From assembly GCA_011389605.1 (NCBI GenBank), contig JAABTZ010000053.1, positions 1-10,960 of the forward strand: a stretch of DNA of 10,960 bases, in the 5' to 3' direction. A model generated the notes under the pieces. That model worked only from the letters and a program-made list of their open reading frames with translations, searched no databases and had not been told where the DNA came from. A program made the translations under genes and the position numbers. Positions 1-6,225 of the stretch are shown here, piece by piece. Position 1 is the first letter of the stretch, and each line of letters starts with the position of its first letter. The stretch comes from Desulfobacteraceae bacterium. GTDB taxonomy: Bacteria > Desulfobacterota > Desulfobacteria > Desulfobacterales > Desulfosalsimonadaceae.

Positions 1-84
1 CTGCATTCTTCAAAATCGCGCAAGCCTTGATCTTGAACTTTTTACGGCCCCATCTGAAATCAGACTTTTTACGAGTTTGTCAAA
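1..84 (+). repeat. Right half of a palindromic intergenic repeat, cut by the window edge
   Basis: Positions 1-84 match positions 5993-6076 in the same orientation with 5 differences (about 94% identity). The match includes two ACTTTTTACG motifs about 27 nt apart and ends at GTCAAA. In the complete copy at 5921-6076 this stretch is the right arm of a long hairpin, so the left arm presumably lies just outside the window. The repeat ends 20 nt before the start codon of the next gene. That gene's promoter must therefore lie in the repeat or further upstream. Confidence 0.85.
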
Positions 85-104
85 TGTTAAACAGAGGAAT
101 ATGT

Positions 105-746
105 ATGTCGCAAAAAGCCCTGAGCCCCCTTTCCACCCGATTATGCCTGATATGCCTGACTTTGCTGATCTGTTGGCTCCCTGCTTCCCCGGGTCCTGCA
201 GTATCCGGGGAAGCCTTGGCCGACTCCGCTGGAAAAGCGTCGCCCTGGATTTTCCAAAAGAATTCAGCCCCGGACGAAGCGAAACAAAATATTGAAAGGA
301 TCATCTCCCGGGTGCAGCAGCTCCAGGCGAAAATCGCCGAAATCAGAAACAATGCCCTTGACAAGCACCCGGAACTGGAAAAAATGTTAAAAAAACTGGT
401 CCTGACCCGAAAAGAAATAATGGGGACCCATCTTGAGCAGGAAAATGTTGACTTGCAGCGTCTGGAGGAAATCGGGAAAAAATTGCAGGATAACGGGATC
501 CCGCCGGAAAAGACCAAAACCCTGAAACAGGAACAAAAAAAGCTTGTCCTGGGCTACCGGATAGCGGAAAACCGTACAGCGCAAAATGATGAACTGCAGG
601 AATTAAGGAAAAATTTCTATACGGAATTGATGGAAGCCGCTAAAAAAGAAAACCCCAATGCGGAAAAAATGCTTGATGAACTCAATATGCTGCAGCATCA
701 GCTGCAATTGGCGAATCCAACGGTTATGTCCGGCGGAGCGCAGTGA
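105..746 (+). CDS. Secreted coiled-coil protein of unknown function (213 aa)
   Basis: I do not recognise a family. The start is ATG at 105 because AGAGGAA (93-99) sits 5 nt upstream; an in-frame TTG at 27 would start inside the repeat and is rejected. Residues 1-39 look like a Sec signal peptide: K4 and R12 basic, a hydrophobic core at 13-26, and an ALA cleavage motif at 37-39. There is no good lipobox, since the cysteines at 14, 17 and 24 lack a small residue before them. The mature part, roughly 57-203, is almost entirely charged and heptad-like (rich in E, K, Q, L), with one break around 130-135 (NGIPPEK). This predicts two long helices forming a helical hairpin or coiled coil in the periplasm. 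It is not obviously linked to the hydroxyacid operon 156 nt downstream. A periplasmic chaperone-like or envelope-associated helical protein is possible but unproven. Confidence 0.75.
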   Translation: MSQKALSPLSTRLCLICLTLLICWLPASPGPAVSGEALADSAGKASPWIFQKNSAPDEAKQNIERIISRVQQLQAKIAEIRNNALDKHPELEKMLKKLVLTRKEIMGTHLEQENVDLQRLEEIGKKLQDNGIPPEKTKTLKQEQKKLVLGYRIAENRTAQNDELQELRKNFYTELMEAAKKENPNAEKMLDELNMLQHQLQLANPTVMSGGAQ

Positions 747-902
747 TCTTTTCCATTTCTTCCCGCAACACAAACCCAGTGGGAAATCCCCGTATTCTGG
801 TGCATCCATGTCGCCTGGTGATTTTAGATTTTCTGCCCCCTGTTTCCCCGCGGCCAAATCAATGACCCGGCACAGATAAAATAATAAAAGGGAATTGATC
901 TC
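747..902 (+). other. Intergenic leader of the hydroxyacid operon
   Basis: This 156-nt gap holds no supported ORF and no clear hairpin terminator for the preceding gene. Its 3' end carries the ribosome binding site AAGGGAA (888-894) for the oxidase gene at 903. It also contains a candidate regulator site at 789-799, listed separately. I could not identify a convincing -35/-10 pair or a sigma-54 motif. Confidence 0.5.
789..799 (+). promoter_or_regulatory. Candidate operator core upstream of the hydroxyacid operon
   Basis: The 11-mer CCCGTATTCTG matches CCCGTATCCTG at 5739-5749, inside the palindrome in front of the GntR regulator gene, at 10 of 11 positions. The symmetrical left half is degraded here, so the site is at best a weak or half operator. 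The only support is its occurrence upstream of both transcription units of one putative regulon. Chance similarity is not excluded. Confidence 0.3.
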
Positions 903-2300
903 ATGACCAATAAAAACCTGATCAGCGAATTTGCCCGCATTCTGGGCAAAGAAAACGTCATGGCCGAAGAAGCTGACAGACAGGCTTATTCCTATGATTC
1001 CGCCATGCTCCCTCCGGTTGTGCCCGGCCTGGTAGTCCGTCCCACCAGCAGCCAACAGCTAAGCCATACGATCCGCCTTTGCAGCCTTCACGGCCTGCCT
1101 TTGACTGTGCGCGGATCCGGAACCAATCTGAGCGGAGGGACCATTCCGAGCAGCTCTGAGTCAGTGGTTGTTGTCACAAACGGACTCAACCGGATAATTG
1201 AACTCAATGCCAGGGATTTGTATGCTGTTGTGGAGCCGGGGGTGATTACGGCCGATTTTGCAAAAGCCGCAGCAATGAAAGGCCTGTTTTATCCACCTGA
1301 TCCCGGCAGCCAGACAGTTTCCACCCTTGGCGGAAACGTGGCCGAAAATGCCGGGGGACTGCGCGGGCTCAAGTATGGTGTAACCAGGGATTATGTCATG
1401 GGAATGGAATTTTTCGATGCCGGCGGCGAATTGATTAAAGCGGGGTCAAAAACCGTTAAGTGCGTTTCCGGTTTCAACCTCTGCGATCTGATGGTGGGCT
1501 CTGAGGGTCTGCTTGGTGTCTACAGCCAAATTATACTGAAATTGATTCCGCCGCCGGTGGCCCAGCAGGCCATGATGGCAATTTTTGACACCGTGGAGAG
1601 CGCGTCCGAGGCGGTCTCAGCCATTATCGCCAACCGGATAATCCCGTGCACACTTGAATTTCTTGACAATTTCACCATCCGGACCGTGGAAGATTTCCGT
1701 CATGCCGGGCTGCCCGTGGATGCCGGGGCTCTTTTGCTTATCGAAGTCGACGGTCATCCGGCCCAGGTGGAGGATGAGGCGGCAAAAGTCAAGGAAATCT
1801 GCCGCCAAAACCAGGCCAAAAAAATCCAGGTTGCGCAATCAGTCGAAGAAAAGGAGCTGATATGGCAGGCCAGGCGGGATGCATTGCCGGCCCTGGCGCG
1901 GCTGAAGCCAACGACCATACTAGAGGATGCCACCGTGCCGCGCAGTCAACTGCCGGCCATGATCAGCAGAATCAAGGCTATCGCGGAAAAATACCGCCTC
2001 ATCATCGGTACTTTCGGCCATGCCGGGGACGGCAACCTGCATCCCACCATTTTAACAGACAAGCGTGATACGGAAGAATACAGCCGGGTGGAAGCCGCTA
2101 TTGACGAAATCTTTGATGCCGCCCTTGGTCTCGGCGGCACCCTCTCAGGTGAGCATGGCATCGGCCTGGCCAAGTGCAAATACATGGAAAACGAAACCAA
2201 CCGGGCCACGATTGAATATTCGAAACGGCTCAAATCCGTGCTGGACCCCAAGAATATCCTGAATCCGGGAAAAATGTTCGGGGGAAGAGACGATGGCTGA
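903..2300 (+). CDS. glcD: FAD-linked 2-hydroxyacid dehydrogenase, GlcD/D-lactate dehydrogenase type
   Basis: The 465-aa length is normal for the GlcD/Dld family. It probably oxidises D-lactate or glycolate to the 2-oxo acid and passes electrons through its Fe-S partner to the quinone pool or another carrier at the cytoplasmic face of the membrane. The N-terminal FAD_binding_4 (PCMH-type) domain spans about 35-215, with the FAD loop RGSGTNLSGG at 70-79, PDPGS at 132-136 and the GGNVAENAGG stretch at 143-152. The C-terminal FAD-oxidase domain (about 217-458) has GHAGDGNLHP at 372-381, GEHGIG at 416-421 and NPGK at 454-457. These are the usual substrate/FAD-site motifs of the family. The start is supported by AAGGGAA 8 nt upstream. 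Its stop overlaps the next gene by 8 nt, implying translational coupling. The substrate cannot be read from sequence; the LarA neighbour makes lactate the best guess. Confidence 0.9.
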   Translation: MTNKNLISEFARILGKENVMAEEADRQAYSYDSAMLPPVVPGLVVRPTSSQQLSHTIRLCSLHGLPLTVRGSGTNLSGGTIPSSSESVVVVTNGLNRIIELNARDLYAVVEPGVITADFAKAAAMKGLFYPPDPGSQTVSTLGGNVAENAGGLRGLKYGVTRDYVMGMEFFDAGGELIKAGSKTVKCVSGFNLCDLMVGSEGLLGVYSQIILKLIPPPVAQQAMMAIFDTVESASEAVSAIIANRIIPCTLEFLDNFTIRTVEDFRHAGLPVDAGALLLIEVDGHPAQVEDEAAKVKEICRQNQAKKIQVAQSVEEKELIWQARRDALPALARLKPTTILEDATVPRSQLPAMISRIKAIAEKYRLIIGTFGHAGDGNLHPTILTDKRDTEEYSRVEAAIDEIFDAALGLGGTLSGEHGIGLAKCKYMENETNRATIEYSKRLKSVLDPKNILNPGKMFGGRDDG

Positions 2301-3594
2301 TATGCGCAAACTGGTCCGGATGTTAAACGAACTCGATGAGGACATGGTACAGTGCGTGCGATGCGGCATGTGCCAGGCAGTCTGCCCGCTGTATGCGGAA
2401 ACCGGGCGGGAAGCCGACGTGGCGCGCGGCAAGCTGGTGCTGGTGGAAAACCTTTCCAAAGAAATTCTAAAAGATCCCAGAGCCGTTAAGGAACGCCTGG
2501 ATAAGTGCCTGCTTTGCGGCTCCTGTGAGGCTGCCTGCCCGAGCGGGGTCAAGGTCCTGGAAGTTTTTTTAAAGGCCAGAGCCATCATTACCGGTTACCT
2601 GGGCTTGTCTCCCGTTAAAAAGGCCATCTTCAGAGGTTTTCTGTCCAATCCGGATCGCTTTGACGGGCTGCTGAAATGGATGGCAAGAATCCAGGGGCCG
2701 TTTTCCCGCAATGTCAATGAAACCCTGGGCTCCTCATGTGCCCGATTCATGTCTCCGGTTATCGGGGATCGTCATTACCTGCCGATAGCGGCAGCCGCCT
2801 GGCACAAGAAGGGCCGCCGTGATTTTCAACACCCTAAAGGCGAGGGCATCAAAGTCGCCTTTTACCCGGGATGCCTGGTGGACAAGGTTTTGCCCCGAGT
2901 TGCCGATGCGGCAATGAAGGTTTTCGAATACCACCAGGTTGACGTCTTTGTCCCGGACCAGATTCCCTGCTGCGGTATTCCAGCACTGGCCTCAGGCGAC
3001 AGGCAGACATTTGAGCATCTCGTTGAAAAAAATCTCGATATTTTTGAAAAAGTGCCCTTTGATTATTTGATTACCCCATGTGCTACCTGCACTGCCACAA
3101 TAGTGAAACTCTGGCCTATGATGACCGATCTGCTGCCGGAAGCCACCCGGGACAGGGTTCAGGCCCTATCGGAGAAAACCCGGGATATCAATGAATTTCT
3201 CGTGTCTGTTTTAAATGTGGGCACGGCAGAAATGCCCGCCGACCCGGGCCGGAGCGTTACCTATCACGATCCCTGCCACCTCCGTAAATCGCTCGGCATA
3301 ATTGATCAACCCCGCACCCTGATAAAAGCGGCCGGCAGCAGGAAGCTGGTTGAAATGAAAGACCCGGAGCGCTGCTGCGGCATGGGAGGCAGCTTCAATC
3401 TGCAGCACTACGAAACATCACGGAAAATAGGAGAAAAAAAACTAAACTGCATTGCGGCCACCGGTGCGGATACGGTTGCCACGGGCTGCCCGGCCTGCAT
3501 GCTGCAGATCACCGATCTTTTGTCCCATGCCGGACTTTCTGTTTCGGTCCGACATCCCGTGGAAATTTACGCAGAAGCCATCGGCAACATCTGA
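2293..3594 (+). CDS. glcF: Fe-S oxidoreductase partner, GlcF type (two 4Fe-4S clusters plus CCG domains)
   Basis: A 433-aa electron-transfer subunit predicted to take electrons from the FAD subunit encoded just upstream. Two ferredoxin-type 4Fe-4S motifs are intact: C21-x2-C24-x2-C27-x3-C31 and C72-x2-C75-x2-C78-x3-C82. The C-terminal half has two cysteine-rich CCG domains of the heterodisulfide-reductase type: C194 with C226-C227-G, and C328 with C361-C362-G. The order 2x[4Fe-4S] then 2xCCG is that of GlcF and related lactate or glycolate dehydrogenase subunits. There is no transmembrane segment, so it is cytoplasmic or membrane-associated through a partner. The ATG at 2293 is preceded by a strong GGGGGAAGAGA (2280-2290) inside the glcD end. 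Assignment to GlcF rather than LldE or an HdrD-like protein rests on the GlcD neighbour and the length. Confidence 0.88.
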   Translation: MADMRKLVRMLNELDEDMVQCVRCGMCQAVCPLYAETGREADVARGKLVLVENLSKEILKDPRAVKERLDKCLLCGSCEAACPSGVKVLEVFLKARAIITGYLGLSPVKKAIFRGFLSNPDRFDGLLKWMARIQGPFSRNVNETLGSSCARFMSPVIGDRHYLPIAAAAWHKKGRRDFQHPKGEGIKVAFYPGCLVDKVLPRVADAAMKVFEYHQVDVFVPDQIPCCGIPALASGDRQTFEHLVEKNLDIFEKVPFDYLITPCATCTATIVKLWPMMTDLLPEATRDRVQALSEKTRDINEFLVSVLNVGTAEMPADPGRSVTYHDPCHLRKSLGIIDQPRTLIKAAGSRKLVEMKDPERCCGMGGSFNLQHYETSRKIGEKKLNCIAATGADTVATGCPACMLQITDLLSHAGLSVSVRHPVEIYAEAIGNI

Positions 3595-3652
3595 GATAAC
3601 TTTTTTAAACAAAATTTTCCTTCGAAGACCCAAAAGAATACGGAGTCCCATC

Positions 3653-4912
3653 ATGAGAACCCATCTGGCCTATGGTCAACAAAAACTGGAACTGGCACTG
3701 CCGGATCATGTCCATCAATTGGAGATGAGGCAAACCCCTCCTGTTGGCGAACCTGAAGCGGCGATCCGGGAAGCCCTGGAAAATCCCATCGAGTCGCCGC
3801 CCCTCCGGGCCCTGGCACAAGGCCGGCATTCGGCCTGTATTGTGATTTCAGACATTACCCGGCCCGTGCCCAACCATCTGCTCCTGCCGCCCATGTTGAC
3901 AATACTCAAGGAATGCGGCATACCCAGGCAGAATATAACCCTGTTGATCGCCACCGGCATGCACAGGCCCAATGAGGGCGACGAACTGGCAGCACTCGTT
4001 GGCCGCGATATCATGGAAAACTACACCATAATCAACCATTTCTGCCTGCAGCCCGATGACGTGCGCTGTATTGATCACATTGAAGGCTCCCCCATAGAAA
4101 TCAACAAACACTATCTTGACGCTGATTTGAAAATTCTGACCGGTCTGATCGAGCCGCATTTTTATGCAGGCTATTCCGGGGGAAGAAAATCCATCCTGCC
4201 GGGTATTTCCAGTTTTGAGACCATGAAGTTCATGCATTCCTACCAGGTAATCGATCATCCCGGGGTGGCCAATTGTGTTCTGGAGGGCAATATCTTTCAT
4301 GAATATGGAATCCAGGTGGCCAAAAAAGCGGGCGTGGATTTTATCGTCAACGTCTGTATTAACCGCGACAGGGAAATCAGCGGTGTTTTCGCAGGGGACT
4401 GCGATGCGGCGCACCTGGCCGGGTGCGACTTTATTTACCGTCACGCGGTAGTCGAACTGCCCCAACCGATGGATGTAGTCATCACCTCCGGCGGCGGCTA
4501 TCCCCTGGATGCAACCTTTTACCAGATCAGCAAGGCTCTGACCTGCGCCAAGGATATACTTAAAAAAGATGGGGTGATTGTCGTTGCCTGCGAGTGCAAA
4601 GAAGGCCTTGGAAGCGATGATTTCTGCTCCATCATGCGTTCTGTGCCCAATCCGGAGTGCTTCTTCCGGCACTACTGCGACCCGGACAATTTTGTCATTG
4701 ACCAGTGGTGCGCCCAGAATATCTACCAGGCCATTGACCATGCCGCCAGGGTTTATGTCTATTCTTCAGGTATTAATGCAGTCGACATTGAAAAGATGGG
4801 GGCTCAAAAGGCGGAAAATCTGCAGGAAACCGTGAACCAAGTGCTGCAAGGCAATCCAGGGGCCGCAGTCTCGCCGGAAGGACCGTATGTGGTGGGTAAA
4901 CTAACCGGGTGA
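3653..4912 (+). CDS. larA: LarA-family nickel-pincer-dependent 2-hydroxyacid (lactate) racemase
   Basis: The 419-aa length fits LarA (about 420 aa). LarA interconverts D- and L-lactate by hydride transfer to a nickel-pincer nucleotide covalently bound to a lysine. The known active-site residues of Lactiplantibacillus LarA appear at matching spacing: D67 and R70 (SDITRP), H104 (GMHRP), H169 and K179 in the EPHFYAGYSGGRK segment (His-Lys distance 10 as in H174/K184), H195 as nickel ligand (16 after the Lys, as in H200), and Q291/K294 (as Q295/K298). The catalytic set is therefore complete. The start is ATG 3653 with GGAG (3642-3645) 7 nt upstream; a longer reading frame from 3452 lies inside the preceding gene and is rejected. 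It follows the Fe-S gene by 58 nt in the same operon. Cofactor-assembly genes larB, larC and larE are not in the window and must be elsewhere. LarA homologues act on several 2-hydroxyacids, so lactate is likely but not certain. Confidence 0.88.
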   Translation: MRTHLAYGQQKLELALPDHVHQLEMRQTPPVGEPEAAIREALENPIESPPLRALAQGRHSACIVISDITRPVPNHLLLPPMLTILKECGIPRQNITLLIATGMHRPNEGDELAALVGRDIMENYTIINHFCLQPDDVRCIDHIEGSPIEINKHYLDADLKILTGLIEPHFYAGYSGGRKSILPGISSFETMKFMHSYQVIDHPGVANCVLEGNIFHEYGIQVAKKAGVDFIVNVCINRDREISGVFAGDCDAAHLAGCDFIYRHAVVELPQPMDVVITSGGGYPLDATFYQISKALTCAKDILKKDGVIVVACECKEGLGSDDFCSIMRSVPNPECFFRHYCDPDNFVIDQWCAQNIYQAIDHAARVYVYSSGINAVDIEKMGAQKAENLQETVNQVLQGNPGAAVSPEGPYVVGKLTG

Positions 4913-4974
4913 GCATATACCCTCCATAAGGCCGTGAGCAAAAAAACAGGGGCCGCCGGAGAAAACCACTATTT

Positions 4975-5706
4975 TCAGCCTTTCTTAGGGTGATGGTTAA
5001 TTGAGTTTTGACAGGCATCCATAACAAAGCGAATATGGCCTTCCATGCAGGCCTGGGCAGCGGCTGGCTGCCGCTTGCGAATCGCATCCAGAATTTCTGC
5101 ATGCTGCTGGTTCATGATGGCCAGATTGCCCGCCTCGTAAAGATATATCCTGCTTTCGTTTATTCCGTGAAAAAGCAGTTCGTAAAAGCTTTTCATCAGG
5201 TATACCTGGGCGGAATTTCTGGTGGCAAAGGCAATGCCCATATGAAAGGCCACATCCTCCTCGGATCCCATCTGCCCTTTTTCCACCTTGGCGAGCATGT
5301 CCTTGAGGCACATTTCCAGGGTCCTGATGTCTTCACTGGTCGCCCGCGTGGCAGCCAGGCCGACAGCCTGCACTTCCAATCCCAGCCTCACCTCCAGAAG
5401 ATCGGTTATAGTGGTTTCTTCTCCCTTTAAAACTTCCCGCAGAGGATTTTTCCGATAGCGCGACTCCAGAGAGGTTACAAATGTTCCCTGGCCCTGTCTT
5501 TGGACAACAAGGCCTGAGTTGACCAGTTTGTTGATGGCCGCCTTGACCGATGGCCGGCTGGCTCCAAAGGCGGTTGCCAATTCTCTTTCCGGGGAGATTT
5601 TCTCTCCGGGCTTCAGCCTGCCTTTAAAAATTAAATCCCGAAGCTGTTCAAATATTTCGTCGGAAACTTTTATCCGTTTAATAGGTTTAAAATATTGTGG
5701 TTCCAT
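4975..5706 (-). CDS. GntR-family transcriptional regulator, FadR/FCD subfamily
   Basis: A 243-aa regulator predicted to control the hydroxyacid genes. The N-terminal winged helix-turn-helix (about 11-79) has the GntR pattern, including GEKISPERELA (34-44), the recognition segment SRPSVKAAINKL (50-61) and the wing QGQGTFV (71-77). The C-terminal FCD ligand domain (about 98-230) carries the metal-binding set D151, H155, H202 and H224; metal-dependent FCD domains bind small carboxylates. Relatives include LldR, GlcC and PdhR. The start is ATG 5706 because AGGGGAAA (5708-5715) lies just upstream. Upstream in-frame codons to 5787 would read through the operator palindrome and lack a ribosome site. 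It converges on larA with 62 nt between the stops, and I see no clear terminator hairpin there. A palindrome 22-49 nt upstream of its start suggests autoregulation. Confidence 0.9.
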   Translation of the reverse strand: MEPQYFKPIKRIKVSDEIFEQLRDLIFKGRLKPGEKISPERELATAFGASRPSVKAAINKLVNSGLVVQRQGQGTFVTSLESRYRKNPLREVLKGEETTITDLLEVRLGLEVQAVGLAATRATSEDIRTLEMCLKDMLAKVEKGQMGSEEDVAFHMGIAFATRNSAQVYLMKSFYELLFHGINESRIYLYEAGNLAIMNQQHAEILDAIRKRQPAAAQACMEGHIRFVMDACQNSINHHPKKG

Positions 5707-5800
5707 GTTTCCCCTGACATTTTCATCCAATTTGGATACCCGTATCCTGAAATTGATGTTTCCGATAAAAGTATCCGCCGCAGGCACATTAGCAGTTACA
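5707..5800 (-). other. Upstream region of the GntR regulator gene
   Basis: No gene is supported here. Reading on the - strand, it holds the ribosome binding site (5708-5715), the palindrome at 5728-5755, and a second GGATAC half-site (the complement of GTATCC at 5771-5776), 29 nt from the equivalent half of the palindrome. A promoter must lie here or in the adjoining repeats, but no confident -35/-10 pair is visible. Confidence 0.45.
5728..5755. promoter_or_regulatory. Palindromic candidate operator of the FadR-type regulator
   Basis: The core GGATAC-CC-GTATCC (5734-5747) is a perfect 6-bp inverted repeat. It is flanked by CAATTT (5728-5733) and AAATTG (5750-5755), a second inverted pair offset by 2 nt. 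It sits 22-49 nt upstream of the regulator's ATG, a typical place for autorepression. GntR dimers bind short palindromes of about this size. The sequence does not match the TNGTNNNACNA consensus of several FadR-type proteins, so binding by this regulator is an inference from position and symmetry. Confidence 0.5.
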
Positions 5801-5858
5801 ACTTGACCTTGAACTTTTTACAAAGCCGTCTAAGAGCGACTTTTTACGAGAGCATCAA
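5801..5858 (+). repeat. Decayed copy of the palindromic repeat's right arm
   Basis: This stretch aligns with about 6017-6075 and about 25-83. It has CTTGAACTTTTTAC followed about 26 nt later by GACTTTTTACG and then ATCAA, as in the intact copies, but with many substitutions between. It is followed by a short GTAAAA/TTTTAC inverted pair at about 5872-5889. It looks like an old, degenerated member of the same family. Confidence 0.55.
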
Positions 5859-5920
5859 CCTTGATAAGCCGGTAAAAGTCTTTTTTTACAGGCAGTGTTA
5901 AATTTTAAGTGATTAAGTGT

Positions 5921-6076
5921 TGACGGCTTCGTAAAAAGTCCAATATCTGCGTTACGCGCGATGCCTCAGAATTTCACGTACGGCTAAGTACGCTGCATTC
6001 TTCGGAATCGCGCAAGCCTTGATCTTGGACTTTTTACGGCCCCATCTGGAATCAGACTTTTTACGGGTTTGTCAAA
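5921..6076. repeat. Palindromic (MITE- or REP-like) intergenic element, complete copy
   Basis: The core 5930-6038 is an imperfect inverted repeat of about 109 nt. CGTAAAAAGTCCAA at its left end pairs with TTGGACTTTTTACG at its right end, and the apex is CGTAC-GGCTAA-GTACG (5977-5992). The outer ends also pair: TGAC-n5-CGTAAAAAGTC (5921-5940) with GACTTTTTACG-n5-GTCA (6055-6074). The right side therefore carries a tandem second copy of the terminal motif. There is no coding capacity and no clear target-site duplication. Its right half recurs at 1-84 (94% identical). This structure suggests a non-autonomous mobile element or a structured RNA/DNA repeat; which one cannot be told from one window. 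Confidence 0.8.
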
Positions 6077-6225
6077 TTTGGTTCAGATTTAAAATTCAGT
6101 CTCGATACAATATCATAAGTTTATCGTAATAAACAACGTTTTTTTTATGGTTTTGGCAAAAACGCAAAAATCGTAAAGGTGACAGTCGACTATGGAAGAC
6201 AGGATAGGTGCAATAAAGATTTACC
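6077..6225. other. AT-rich spacer without a gene
   Basis: This 149-nt AT-rich stretch lies between the palindromic element and the 3' end of the helicase gene. The one structure noted is a weak hairpin, GTTTAT-CGTA-ATAAAC (6119-6134), followed by a T-run (6139-6146). It points along the + strand, where no gene ends, so it is not called a terminator. No terminator for the - strand operon is evident. Confidence 0.4.

Noticed and set aside
27..104. TTG start of the secreted protein inside the repeat
   Set aside because: It would bury the signal peptide behind 26 residues encoded by repeat DNA; ATG 105 has a proper ribosome site.
798..808. TGGTGCATCCA as a FadR/LldR consensus site
   Set aside because: One mismatch to TNGTNNNACNA in a very degenerate motif; such matches are common by chance and it is not repeated near the regulator gene.
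3452..3652. N-terminal extension of larA
   Set aside because: It overlaps the end of the Fe-S gene, has no LarA similarity, and a good ribosome site precedes ATG 3653.
3848..4741. Long open frame on the - strand (297 codons)
   Set aside because: It lies wholly antisense to larA, whose catalytic residues and ribosome site are clear. The antisense translation matches no family I recognise and is explained by the codon bias of the + strand gene.
4913..4974. Bidirectional terminator between larA and the regulator
   Set aside because: Expected by arrangement, but no stable stem followed by a T-run could be found in the 62-nt gap.
6119..6146. Hairpin plus T-run resembling a terminator
   Set aside because: The stem is AT-rich and weak, and the T-run follows it on the + strand, where no gene ends nearby.
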